A stretch of 64,000 nucleotides of DNA from Pyrocephalus nanus (taxonomy: Eukaryota; Chordata; Aves; Passeriformes; Tyrannidae). Shown here piece after piece: positions 10,507-22,531 of this stretch (positions within the stretch are counted from its first letter, which is position 1; each line of letters opens with the position of its first letter). Both the position numbers and the translations under genes were made by a program. The stretch lies in NCBI GenBank assembly GCA_038380795.1, contig CM076261.1, forward strand, positions 32,575,866 through 32,639,865. The letters run 5' to 3'. Below the pieces are notes generated by a model that saw only the letters and a program-made list of their open reading frames with translations, was not told the DNA's origin and did not search any database.

Positions 10507-12537
10507 AATATTTTTCATATTTTTGTTTAAAGCTGTTGTCACTGGAATACTTTAAAGGCATAGTTCCAAGGTTATATCAACTGTGTGTGTCAGCTTTGGT
10601 TGTCCATTCCTTATAATCTTGCTTTTAATACCTTCATAAGACAGGTTTCATGAATTTACATAAATATTTTTATTCTGGCAAAGGCAGAACATATGCAATT
10701 CCATATAATGATTTATAGATGGTGACTATAATTTAACTATTCTGATTATATAACTAACTGTCTATAGCTTCCTATAAAGGAAGGATTTTAAAAAACATTT
10801 TCTTTTTATTATACCTGTCATTCCTTCTGGGACCATGTGGTCCACAGGATAAATAAAAACATTCTAGGTAGAAAAATTCTATCAGATAATTCAGCTGTTA
10901 CATAAGAGCTAATATATAATAAAGAGAGGAATGCTGATAAAATGAATATATATCCAAGCGAGAAATTATTAAGCATTCATAAATCAGGCAAAGGCATATC
11001 TGGTCCTGAAATGATAAGGACAATTAAATCTTTTCCATTACAAAGTAAAATTACAAAGGAAAATTTAGCTTTTATACTGTTTTCCAGAACAGGCTTAATA
11101 TTACTACTTTATTAAAAAAACTATGAAAAGGTAGAAACCTGGAATACATGCAGAGGTAAAGAGCTGGTATCTAAATGCTGCATGCAGTAAGTTCTACAGC
11201 TGGTTCTGAGTCAAGGTTAACCTACAATGTACCCCTGAATTTTTAGACAGGCTGAAGAATACATATACATTTCAATAAATAATACTAAAAAGCTAAAAGA
11301 TGACTTGAGATAGTAAGCAGTCACTTTTTAACCTTAAAATTTTGCCAATAATAGTAAAAATTTTTGTATCTTAATACTGTAAATTTGCTACATAGGCAGA
11401 AAAAATTTACAAGCCAGGATGTAAGGCATCTTCTTAAGGATATGATTATGTAATTAGTGTCTGAGATATTTGACAACAAAATTTAAATTACTTTAACTGT
11501 GGTGCTTACTAAATTGTGAAATGTTTTTGAAAGATCTATTTCAATTTTACTATTTTTTCACTAGGACCTCGCATTTTAAAATTTTTATATAACCACAGAT
11601 AGCCCTTTACTCATTTTGCTTACCAACCTAATCTCTTAGTCACATTTCCAGTTACATGTAGAATTCAATATTGATTATAAACATCTCAAATTTAATGTAC
11701 ATTGAATAATAATGTTAAAATATTCTTTTAAAACTTTCCCCTTCATATACTTATTTCAGTCAACGATATACAGAAAGTTGCTTCTCCAAAAAACAATAAT
11801 TAACCAAATCATTATATTATATATAAAATAAAATATAAAAGTTTAACATAATTTTAATTTCACTGGCAGATTTTGCAACAAGTCATGACTAAGTATTGTA
11901 GGAGTAGCCAAGAAGAATCTGTTATGTGTATGGACTTGAGATCACCAAACATTAGTAAAATCACCAAAATTAGTAAAATCATTTTCAGTGCCAATTTTCA
12001 GGGTGTTGACTTTGTCAAGAGCAAATGTAACCTTTTTTAAATTATAATAGAAAGAATATGTATATTATAGATATAATGCTTACATTATATACAGAAAGAA
12101 TAGTAAAACATCTGAGATTTAACATACGTTATATTGTAGAACATAGATAAAAGTACCTTTATTATCATTTCAGACCTGAAAGACTGGATAGATGAAGTAC
12201 ATAGATACAGTGTGTGATCATGAACTCTATATATTATAGAAAAAGACCTCTAACTTCTTTTTCTCAACATCAAGATTTTTTTTCAAGTGAAGATTTTTTG
12301 AACATAAATATTATTTAGCAGACTTCATTGCAATTCACTTCTAATGAATCACACTTTCAGGTTCTTAGTTGGTCTCTCTCCTTCACAACATCTACCTTTA
12401 GCAGCTAGAAGTGAATGCCAGTCTCTTTGCTCTCTCTATCATGACTGACCATAGCATTTAATTTTTTATGTGAATCGTGTGACCCTTTTCTAAGTTTTTG
12501 CAAGACTACATACACTGCATCATTAGATAGTAGCTTG
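10507..12537. other. No gene; very AT-rich unique sequence
   Basis: No element or coding signal is visible. An 18-base tandem duplication (ATTAGTAAAATCACCAAA with a partial second copy) lies at 11941-11983. Confidence 0.55.
11941..11983. repeat. Short tandem duplication
   Basis: The phrase ATCACCAAA(C)ATTAGTAAA is repeated back to back about twice. It is probably replication slippage and has no evident function. Confidence 0.7.
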
Positions 12538-12539
12538 AG

Positions 12540-12627
12540 TTAATTTGCATGCCATTCTTCTACAGGAGCGATGCTAATCTTCTCTTCATTGTTCCAGTTT
12601 TAGTATATGTGCAGCCAAAGTGAGCAC
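12540..12627 (-). pseudogene. RNU6: U6 snRNA retropseudogene, 3' truncated
   Basis: Read on the minus strand, the sequence starts at 12627 with GTGCTCACTTTGGCTGCACA and continues ATATACTAAAACTGGAAC, then AGAGAAGATTAGCATCGC. It stops matching after GCATGCAAATT near 12541. This aligns end to end with U6 spliceosomal RNA from its first nucleotide to about nucleotide 88. The last 18 or so nucleotides and the terminal T run are absent. It carries numerous substitutions, including in the catalytic ACAGAGA region (here TGAAGAGA). A functional U6 gene would need an upstream TATA/PSE promoter. Here the position upstream of nucleotide 1 is occupied by a SINE in the opposite orientation, so this is a pseudogene. 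Confidence 0.92.
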
Positions 12628-12757
12628 ATGGGATTATTTCAGTTGGTTAGAGTGCCAGGGCCATGGGTTTGATCCCCATACAGGCCATCCACTTAAAAGT
12701 TGGACTTGATGATCCTTGTGAGTCCCTTCCAACTCTGTAAAGGGACACAATCTGTGA
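12628..12757 (+). mobile_element. TguSINE1-like SINE (tRNA-Ile head, CR1 tail)
   Basis: The head TTTCAGTTGGTTAGAGTG is the A-box side of a tRNA-Ile-like sequence. The B box GGTTTGATCCC follows after a deletion of about 14 bases that removes the anticodon arm. The acceptor-like end ACAGGCCATCC leads into a body GTTGGACTTGATGATCCTTG and GTCCCTTCCAACTCTG, which is a CR1 3' tail. That tail is what the CR1 reverse transcriptase recognises. This head-plus-tail layout matches TguSINE1, which I recall as arising in early passerines. The terminal repeat is decayed (AATCTGTGAAT). The 5' end abuts the U6 pseudogene exactly. Confidence 0.85.
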
Positions 12758-15700
12758 ATAATCCTTGAAGCTTCTGAGTAGATACAGCTGGCCTGGAGAC
12801 ATCTGATTGACAGTCCAGCACTTTATACTATAAATAAAGCACCTATGTTTTAGTATCATCACAGCTTGAACATGCTCAGGTCCAATCTCAATCGGACAAG
12901 TTGAAAAATACACCTGGAAACTTTCTATTAAGCAGTCCCTTATTCTCCATTAATTTGAAAAATTTCTTCAAAATTAGAACTAGAATTAAAAGCATGAAAG
13001 ATTTCCCTGAAAATTTCTGTTTACCTCAAACTGAAGTTTATTGACGTCAGGCCTTCTTTATTTTGTTTTCATCTTATTTGTGAACGAATGAATGCTGTGA
13101 TCCAGTAGTCCTTGCCCCCTCACTGAGCTCTGCTGAGCTCCAGTAGCCTATGACAGCTACCAGATAACCAGTCATATATTGCTTGTTGTCCTTCTCATGG
13201 AAAGTTAATTTTTATAAGCTACTTAGTTCTTTTCTTCCTAAACCACAAGGCTGTCATACTCCAGCAGAATCAGTCACATCAGCACAGTTTTGTAGTTCAT
13301 ACTTAATGTAAAAATTAAGGATTGCATAACAAAACACGATATATGCTTCATCTTTGTTGCATCCGTTTTTCTATAAAATGATTTGTGCAACATTTGTAAC
13401 ACACTTAGTCTTTTATTCCTACACATGTCACAAGATTGAAAGAAAAAACATTCATATGTCACGAGAAAAAAAATCATCAGCCAACCAACCCACTCACCCC
13501 TCAAACCCCTCTCCCTCGACCTGCTGTTTTAGCTAGTGAGACTGAAAACTTTTTTAAAATGTCACAGTGGAGTGAAAAGTTCCCTTACTGCAGAGGGGTT
13601 GCTGGCACTGCATAAGACTTTGTGTCTATCTTGTGCATGGGGAAGAATACAATAGTGCTGAATCAAGGTGCTCTTTAATGTATTGACAGTGGAAGTTTTT
13701 GATCTTTGCATTAACTGTCAAGATTTTTTTTTTTTTTTTAAAGCTTACTCAGTTAAAGCCCCAAAAGCAATGTCTTCCTTTCGTCTTGCCTTCTTCAAAA
13801 CAACTACACTTGGCTTGTGTTATATGAAAATCCATAACGGGACTCCATAGCATAACCAAAACTATTTTAGAAAAGATTCTACCATTGGGGATCAACTTCA
13901 GCAGTGTTTTTCTGTTAGTAATTCATACATTTTACAACAGGCAATTGTTTGTTAAGTTTGTTTGCTTACCAGAAAGACTAACATTCCTTAAAGCTATTCC
14001 ATTTCCCTTGTCTTTTATTTTTGTATTACTACTATTGCACCTTAAGCCCAATGGTTTCTGTCGTAATTATAATCACTAGGTAAAATATGGTTATTCCAAG
14101 TATGTTTGATGAAGTCAAGGGATAGAATGAAGACATGCATTCAAAGAAATGCAAAGTAATAAATTAAAATTAACAAACTTGGAAACTTTATTTTTTACAG
14201 TCTGAGAAAAGTAAGCCCAAGGCACACATTTTTAATTTATAAAATTCATTGAGGTAGGAAAGACATTCAGCATGATTTCTCTCCTGACGCTACGTAATCT
14301 CCAGGTGCTCAACCCCCTTCAAACTACAACTCCAAGGCTGCCAGTATGCCATATGCCCTAGGCTTGGAAATATCTGAGTAAATTGGGCATACTCTAGAGA
14401 TGAGCTTGCACATCAAGTTAACTGTAGGGTTTCATTATTTATTTGTGCCTAACTTGTCTTTGCTCAATTGCTTCCCATGCCTGCAGCCTTTGCTTCAGTT
14501 CTGCAAAGCTGACGTACTTATCTATGGCTTTTTAAAATATATATAATTTAACCAGGAGAGGGAAAAAGTAATTTAGGAATTAGTCCCTGGTTTCTAATAT
14601 TCTCAAAAGACAACTGTGCAAAATGTCAGAGAGATGTTGCAGTGTGTTTTCTGCCTAAAACTATGGAGGAGAATGACAAGAAAATAGTGCTCGAACACAT
14701 AGAGTTCTCATGTGACTGATGTACAAAAAGATTTGATCTCTTGCCTTTTGTCAGGGGATGTAGTCATAGGAAGCACTTCTGTAGGACTGAACATAAGGTT
14801 TAGGAGTTCAAATAAAAATATTTGGACTTGGTAGAAATACAGGTTCAGATTGAAACTGTTTTAAGTGCCAAATCATGTGAAAATAAAATCATATGCATTC
14901 TCCTTTTCAGCAAAAAAACCTGGGGGTTCATCTGTGGTCTAAGGTGCAGCTTAGTGAGGTGCTCAGAACCCTCAAATAAACCTTTGACTAGGCAGCTCAT
15001 CAGACTCACATGGCTAAAGCATGCCACCTTCTCTAACTAGCAGCACACCACTGATATTTTCAGCATCATATATTTGCTGGCTGACAGATGAAGAAGTTCA
15101 CAGAAGTACATAAGCAACGGTATGAATATGCCCAACAGTAGAGTTAGAAAAAGTGGGATTCCCTACACTATTATCTTACTCCATGTTTACTCAAGTAAAC
15201 AAGGAATACCCTCCTATCTTGACTTTTTATGTCAGAGCACAAATACCCACAGGAAAAAGATAGGGAAGGAAAGAAAGGGATGGGAAAAGACTCAGTAGGC
15301 ATTACTGACTTATGTCTTAAGAGATGGTCTTAAAATTCTGTTCAAAATATACCTCATTCCTATCCCTAGGTCTACACATTTAATTCATTTTGGAAGTGGT
15401 AGGAAGTGGGAAGATTGCTCTTTCCACAAAGCTGCTTGCTTTCAATTCAGCTATATATAGTTATGTTTAGCAGAAGTATTTCTTTTCTTTGGCTTTTGAG
15501 GCGCCAATCTATATTTTTCTAATTTGAACTTTTCTAATTTGAATTTTTTTAAATTCATTTTTATTTGTTCTAGAATTTCTTTTATTTTGTTAGGATTTTT
15601 TCTATTTGTTATCCATGCTTAATTTGTAAATGTCTCCAACTTAATAACTGAGCTGCTAGAAGGCGCTTACTGCCCAATTCCAGTAAAAAACAGTGGCCTG

Positions 15701-17023
15701 TTAAGAGGCCTTACTAAAGGAATACAAAGATAAAAAAACACACAGTCTGCTCATTATTGATACATTAGGACAAACTACTAAAAAATTTCATACCATAAGC
15801 AGAAAAAAAATTGAAACAACTTAAAGTCATTCAAAGATATCGTTGGAGACTTTAATCATTTTGTCCCTGATTGCTGTGAACCTTCTCTTGTGGTTGGCCA
15901 GATCCTATTGAAGCAGAGAATGTAGTTCCTGGAGGGTAACATGTTTCCTCTTTGCTCAGGAGTGCAGACTGCGCATACACCATCCAAGCTTCAAAAACAG
16001 AGAACAGAACCAGGAGTAACTTCCTGCTCCAAACACATTTCAAATGTTAAAAACTCATAGCTTAGCAGACATGTCTCAGGTAGTATAGCAACATAAGCAT
16101 CCAATAGCCCTATCCCAACAGTTGTTTTGCCTCTAGCAAACTGCCTAGTTACGGCTTCGTAGAAATAAGGGCTTGTGACCGCACCTTGTGGTAGCTACCC
16201 ATTCCTTTATTGTTGATTTCCCTAACACTGTCATTAGAAGATCTGTGTAAGTTTTTTGTTTAGATAGATCTGCTTCTTCACACAGAAATTGTGTGATCAT
16301 TGTGTGCTTGCAGAAATAGTATATCCTTCTACCCCATGCCAGCTTTTCTAGCTGAGAAATACCACTTTGAAGCAGCTGCTAGAAAGGGAGAGCAGTGGGA
16401 ATCTACATCACAGGAAACTTACTATACATGCTTTTGCTTCCACAGCAGTAAGCCTGGCAGTTTGTGGCTGTGACCTTGCTGGATGTATTAACTTTCCCTT
16501 GACCTCCATCCCAGAAGCCCAGAAGCAACCAAACCCTCTCACGCTGTTTTCCATTTCCTTTATGCTACTATGACCACTCCAAACTGAGCAGTACAGCTTT
16601 GAAAGGACTCAGGGCTTGTGACTGGAATTTCAGAGGACAAAAATATATCAAGTACAAACTCATTAGCAGAAAACTTCCCCCCTCATTGCCTGTATAGCCA
16701 CACCTTGGAAATAGGACTTGAAACTGAACACATTTCACAAGGGCTACATGATGCTATAGAAATAGGGAGAGAGAAAGGTCTGAGTTTGGGATTGTTTCAA
16801 GTGATTTTGCATCCATACTAAACGATTAGGAGAGACAAGCTTTTTTATTAAGGCCCCTATTAATCTACATTTAGTAATGACTTATGATTGAAGTAGAGTT
16901 ATTTAAATTAGGAGGTATTAGTTTCTGGTCCTTCCCATAATTTTCAGATACTTAAAGAGACTGAGTCCTGGAGAAAATTTTGTGAAAACATCTTTGCCTT
17001 CTAGAGCATCCTAAATTTAAATT

Positions 17024-17041
17024 GGGGGGGGGGGGGGGGGG
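17024..17041. repeat. (G)18 homopolymer
   Basis: An uninterrupted run of 18 G, followed by AGGGAGG. It is unusual in such AT-rich sequence and could form a G-quadruplex. Its length is also liable to assembly error. Confidence 0.9.
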
Positions 17042-17605
17042 AGGGAGGAATTATATAATGGTACCTTTATGAAAAGTATGCAAAGGTTTTTTTGCATTAT
17101 AAGACCTAGATATACTTCTATCCTTACTGCAGTCCTAGCATTAGGTGGAGGAATGAAAGACAAGATGTGCGCAGATCTTCCCCACAAAAAACACATACAC
17201 AAATAACAAAAGCAAAACCCAAGAAGATTTATAAACCTAATTAGTTTCAAAAAAAAAAAATATTTCTGAGCATAACTAGATTTCATCCTCCATACACATC
17301 GTGTTTTTAAATTTCAACCCTTTTACAAATAATTTCGAAGTAGGCGTATGTAGGAGTAAAATAAGTTTGCATTTGACTGCATATGCCTAGCAGCAGCAGA
17401 AAATTTAGTTTAACTGATCTGTTAATTACCTGCAAAATAATAAAACTAATGCATTTGAAATACAAATTCTCCAAAATTGTCTTCTGGGATTTAGGCCAGT
17501 TATAGGCTCATTAACATTTTTCCTCAGTCTCATAAGATTAGGGTGAAAAGTAAGAAGAAGAAATCAGTAAAACCAAAAGTTTCTCAGCCATATTTTTTTT
17601 GTTTT

Positions 17606-17638
17606 GGACTTGTTCTGGACTTGTTCTGGACTTGTTCT
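17606..17638. repeat. 11-bp tandem repeat, 3 copies
   Basis: Three perfect copies of GGACTTGTTCT in a row. A small slippage-type tandem with no known function. Confidence 0.9.
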
Positions 17639-18378
17639 GTCAAATTATTAATAATTCTCTGCCTTCTTGCTCCCTTCCTCCCTGTTTCTTCAGTAAGTCT
17701 AATAATTGGATATTATTTCTGTGGGAAGTCTAATGATGACAGAAATTAGCTACAAAATCACTTAGACCTCATGCAGCAAATACCATGTTGCAACCATTCT
17801 TTCCAGTGGAATAGCTGAAAAATTTTGTAAAGTTTCTAATAAAAAATCATGAATTTTCCAGTATATGTGCAACTGGGAGGAGGAGGAGGTTATAAAGCAA
17901 ACATTTGATAAAAACCACAAACTATAAAAAGCCATAAAAAAAAAAAAGTTTAACTTAGTAGTACTATTTTAGAACTAGTTTTTAGTTTACTTTCGTTGTG
18001 TTGTCAATTTGCAGCAACCGTGTGCCACTTCAAAAGTACTTGTCTTATTTGCTTAAGCTGACTTGCTAGCTATCTGTAGGCAGTGCCTGCCAGGAACAAA
18101 CTATTTTCACATAATTTGATTTCACTTTCTTAATACAGCATAATATGTTATTTCCCTTTGCAAGTAAAATTCATTTAAAATACATTTAAAATTTAGGTCT
18201 GCTCAAAGAACAGTTAACTTTAAAGGACTTTTGATGCCCCAAAATTTTTAATTTGCATAGCAGTTCTCTCTATACTTCTGTGGTACAAAATATGATCTTT
18301 CTAAGGAGATAATCCCCAATAGATTTGCAAAATCAAACCTGTAGCAGAACATTGTCTTTTCCTGAACATGATATATGA

Positions 18379-18405
18379 AAAGAAAAAAAAAAAAAAAAGA
18401 AAAGA
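18379..18405. repeat. A-rich run
   Basis: A long A run with G interruptions (AAAAGAAAAGAAAC at its right end). No retroposed body is recognisable on its 5' side. Confidence 0.8.
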
Positions 18406-18868
18406 AACACAATTAAAATTTGAAAATAAATTTCATCCTGTGTCACAGAATACTTCAGGTGGCAGCTTAGTAGCTGACAACACAGTGTGCAAATAAGTGA
18501 TTTACTTCACAAAGATCTGCAAAAAAGAAATATACCTCAGCTGAAGTTTGAAATCTCCCCCCATTTTTATCTTTGAAAACACAGTGAGGTTCAGATTTTG
18601 CTTACTTACTGGAAGTAAACACCATTAAAATCACAATTTCATCACTTTCTCCATTTGGAATCAAAGGTAAAAGGTTTTTTAACATTTGATTTTTTAATTT
18701 TTGTAGATCTTAGAAGTAGTTATGTAGTAAATGTAGATTTTAAAGTAGAAGCATATTATCCCTTTACCCTTTAACACACCAGCTACACGTAGTAAACCCT
18801 GTTACCCATTCCCATATCAATTCTCCTAAATTCCACTGGCCTGTTTAGTCTCTTTCTCAAGGTAGAAT

Positions 18869-19214
18869 TGTAGAGAACACCCTAACCCTAAGGAAGAAGA
18901 TATAGCCATAGACGCAACAACCTTCAGTTCTAGGACTCTGGAAGGCCACCAAGAACATTACATGATCTGAAGAAGATGAAGAAGAAGGGGGTCCCAAAAT
19001 GCCCCCAGACCCACTTCCCAAGAGGCATGGCAGGGGCAGGTGGCTGGACGGGGATTGGGTGAAAATCATTATAAAAACTGTGAACATCTGTGAACATTTG
19101 GGAGTGTGTGTTGGGGGGTATTCCTGGGGGCTCATTAAAGCCTTTGTATCCTTATCTTATATCCTACCTAATTTGGCTTGGAGTCTTTTTTTCCTCACAG
19201 CCATTTAGGCAACA
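18869..19214 (+). mobile_element. Candidate solo LTR (TATA and poly(A) signals)
   Basis: The segment has LTR anatomy on the + strand. A candidate 5' TG (TGTAGAGAACACCCTAACCC) is followed by a purine-rich stretch. A TATA box ATTATAAAAACTG lies at about 19068-19080, and a polyadenylation signal ATTAAAG about 60 bases further on at 19134. The 3' end CTCACAGCCATTTAGGCAACA terminates in CA at 19214. The R/U5 wording resembles bird LTRs I remember. The 5' edge is uncertain because I could not find a target-site duplication. No viral genes adjoin it. Confidence 0.65.
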
Positions 19215-22200
19215 CTTTAAAAAAGCAAAGTTGGCTATTAATTAGGTTCCAGACGTAGAGCAACAGGATCTGTAGAGAGTGATATCAGTATATGATTTCC
19301 ACTTCTGTTTCCTCAGATATTTTTTTTACTGAATAATTCACTCTTAAATCTCTTTGCCTGAAAAGTGCTCTTGTTGGTATTTTTAAGTCCACTGAATTCA
19401 AGTCATGACTGACAGAACCCATAGGGATAGACATGTACTTATGAACATAGTATAAAGAATAAAAATAATGCATGGGTATATTGCTGTAGACAGAATAAAA
19501 TCTCGCCTAATCTTGGCCATTCTTAACTAAAATAAAATTCAGTCATTTAAAGGAAACAAAGGCTTGCCTGTGTCTCATATCTTTTGCTTTTCAGAAGCAG
19601 AAGAATTTAAATACTGGAAAGGAATAGCTCCTGCTCTGTGAGTAAGCACTTCTCTTTACTGAACACACAGGAAAGTCAATCAGAATGGCAAACCTGATTA
19701 GTTTAACAGCATTAGTCCCTTATTTGGAAATTTGGGGAGTTAATAAAGATAAATTAAAACTACTTTATTCTTAAATAGGTGTCCACACAAAGATTTAGTG
19801 CAGATAACCAGTCAATTTTAAATTCACACCCCAATTTAATTTGTTTTGTTGTTATTGAGTGTCCCTGAAAATAACAGTCAAGAACCTGATCTTCTGGTGT
19901 TTTCAGCTTACAGTGAAACAAGACTTTTAGGTAGAAATCTTGGTGCATGTTATTTGGGCTGAGATCTGACTATTAAACTTTTGAGAGTCAAACCTTCTTA
20001 TCATGTTTGAAAACAAAACACACACAAAAAAGCAAAACAAACCTTTCTAATGTTATAAGAGATAATTTGAGACCATCTGAATGAGTAGGCTTACCTTTTT
20101 TTGTTTGCTTTGCTTTGTTATTTAAATCAGATTTTCTTTTAACTGCATAGAAAATCAATAGTGGCCTTTTTAGAGAGACCCTGCATGTTTACCACTCACT
20201 TGAACTCTATAGGTTTCACACTAGAAATGAAATTTGGATTGTTAGGAAAATTTAAAGTTGAGAGTTCAAAATTTGCAGAAATATTCCTTTGCATATGTCA
20301 ATTATTTCATTTAGAAGTAACTGTTCTCATTATGATTTCTTATGTGCCATTTCCCTCCTTTTAGAAGATTGATATTTCAATTAGATGGTGTAAAAATAAA
20401 CAATAAATAATATTTTCACATGGGACACAATCTTTTACTTACTAGTTTGAGAACTCGAGGACATATAAAGGTAATCTGCCAAACTTGGAGATGTAACTAA
20501 ATCTAAAACTAAGTTTCTTTCTTAGTTTTATAAATATGCTGTAATTTAGTCATTTAAATATATAAGTAGGAGACTGAGGTTTATGTATATCTAGCTCACA
20601 ATTTGATACAGAATACATAACACTAAATTCAGCAAGTTTTTCATGCTCTAATTACCATCTTGGGTCTTCTGTAATGTAGGACTGGATTTCTGTTTCAGAT
20701 AGCAAAGAAATGATTGCATCATTATGGCAGAGGTGATTCTAGAAGACACATGGACCAGCAAGAAGATGGAAGGAGTGTAAGGAGGTTGTGCTATCAGGAA
20801 ATAGTTTCATATCAGGAAAACAATTTGGAATAAAGCCTTATAAATTATGCCTCAGAAATAAGACCTTTAATTATTAGTGCATAAAAAAGCATATGATATT
20901 TTCAACAACTTTAAGGATCTTTGGGATTGAGGTAGGATTAGAAAAGTGAAAGAAAGATGAGAGAAATAAGACTAATTAAAGGCAGCCTTGTATCATACCT
21001 GTTTTTATATATCTCCAAACTTGCATCAAGTTAACAACAGGTAGCATAAGTGAAGATATCATCTCTACACTGCTATGGAAAATTAACACATTTGGTCATT
21101 TATTCTTTGGTCAAAACGAGAAAACATGGAAACTTTTAAAGAAAACTCAAGCCATTCTTTAAAAACTGTGTTAAAGAAAAAACAAGAGTAACTAATTTAA
21201 CAAAATATTCTCTACTAAGGAATATAATTTTATTTAAAGGCAAAGTACCATAATAATTTACAATTATTAAACAAAAATACTAATTTATCTGAAATCAAAT
21301 TCTCAAATTTATATCATTACTACGGAAGATGTTTGTGAAGAACTGGAGGAAATCTTATAATACAACACTTTGAATGCAGTGAAAGACTCCTAGGGAAATA
21401 ATTCTTGAAAATAGAAATGCTTCACCTGAATCTAAGACGTATTTGAGTAATCACTGTTCCAACAGTAGAATGATGTAAGAATCAAGAAATATTAAGCTTG
21501 AACAAATGGTGTTTGCTGATGGTGATTTTTTTTAGTTCTGCTATTTATTAACATTTCAACAGAAAGCACTTCAGTTTAAAGAGAAGGTTTTGTGTTACTT
21601 TAGTTTTACTTTGCTAGAAGGGTGAAGGTCTCCAAACACTAAAGTAGTAGATAATAAAGTGCTTTCTGCAACCACAGTAGTGTTCAGAAGAACCAGTAAT
21701 CATTATGAATTTATAGTCCCTGTGTTCCCAGTGTATGAAATATAAATTTTATGTAGCAGAAAAATATTCATCTGAGTGGTATATAATCATCTTTACTATC
21801 TGCCATAAACTTTGTATGAAATCACAATGTTTTTTAAAGAGTAAAAAAACATATGAGCACGCTGCAAGTTTTCTGAAACTACTTTTGCAGAAAGCCGGGA
21901 ATACTCACCAAGCCTTGACCCCAGAAAGTGTATCAAATATTAAGTGCATTGGGAGACTAGAAGAGAATGGACAAGAAAGATTTTTCTTGTTCCTTTCCCT
22001 TTTCCTAAAGGTGTATACACTGGTACATAACCAGACCAAAGACATCTGAACCAGTCACTGGTATGTAAACATATTTACACAATATTTGTTGAATCTGATT
22101 ATGTTGAGTGCTCCCATGGCCCAGTATGGAGTCTAGGTTGCATTCCTTCCTGTTCTCCACTGCTCCTTTCCCACCGCTTGGTGTGTGATCAGCCTTCAGC

Positions 22201-22264
22201 TTCTGAGGCTAAACCTGCTTTGGAAAGTAGACCCACTAATTGATTTCCCTGCACCCTACTACAA
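19215..22264. other. No gene; unique AT-rich sequence
   Basis: No element or defensible exon. A/C- and T/G-rich short runs occur near 20008-20040 and 20098-20120. The 104-codon open stretch at 21735-22049 has no recognisable domain, and its composition matches the surrounding AT-rich DNA. Confidence 0.5.
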
Positions 22265-22268
22265 CCAC

Positions 22269-22531
22269 TGTGAGGTTCAAACTAAATGATCCTAGTTTTG
22301 GGGTGTCAAACTAGAATGCTTTACTGAACACATGATTCGCAATATACTAATCTGGCAAATGGGGTATGTTAATGAGGAGGACAGGTTATGCTAATTATGG
22401 GATGGATTATGTTAACTAGAGGATTACACAATTCGCTTTTAAGGTGAGGCAAGGTGGTTAATATGTTTCCATAGCAAGGAGCTACATGGGGGAGAGGACG
22501 AAAGGGGTTTCTAGGAAGTCTGACAACATCA
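22269..22531 (-). mobile_element. Candidate short solo LTR, antisense
   Basis: Read on the minus strand, the segment begins TGATGTTGTCAGAC, has CACCTTAAAAGCG as a possible TATA region and CAGTAAAGCATTC as a possible polyadenylation signal, and ends GTTTGAACCTCACA. It therefore has TG and CA ends. The 4-base word CCAC lies on both sides (22265-22268 and 22532-22535), as expected for a gammaretrovirus-like target duplication. A 4-base match can easily be chance. The U3 part contains related CATTAACATA / AATTAGCATA words. I do not recognise the family. The right edge could instead be near 22596. Confidence 0.35.

Larger units (their letters stand above)
12758..18868. other. No gene found; unique AT-rich sequence with simple repeats
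   Basis: About 6 kb with no recognisable LINE, LTR, RNA or exon. It contains a T run at about 13723-13739, an 18-base G run at 17024-17041, a three-copy 11-base tandem at 17606-17638 and a long A run at about 18380-18400. Open stretches (for example 13885-14079, 16367-16573) have no identifiable domain. Confidence 0.5.

Noticed and set aside
10313..10561. Minus-strand open frame rich in Arg and Gly
   Set aside because: Shadow of the GC-rich end of the solo LTR at 10045-10500.
12540..12627. A functional U6 gene
   Set aside because: Many substitutions, missing 3' end and T run, and a SINE where the promoter should be.
12628..12692. A functional tRNA-Ile gene
   Set aside because: The anticodon arm is deleted and the sequence continues into a CR1-type tail, so it is a SINE head.
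18880..18892. Interstitial telomere repeat (CCCTAACCCTAA)
   Set aside because: Only two units, inside a probable LTR; too short to indicate telomeric origin.
21735..22049. 104-codon open frame
   Set aside because: No recognisable domain, ordinary AT-rich composition, no exon signals.
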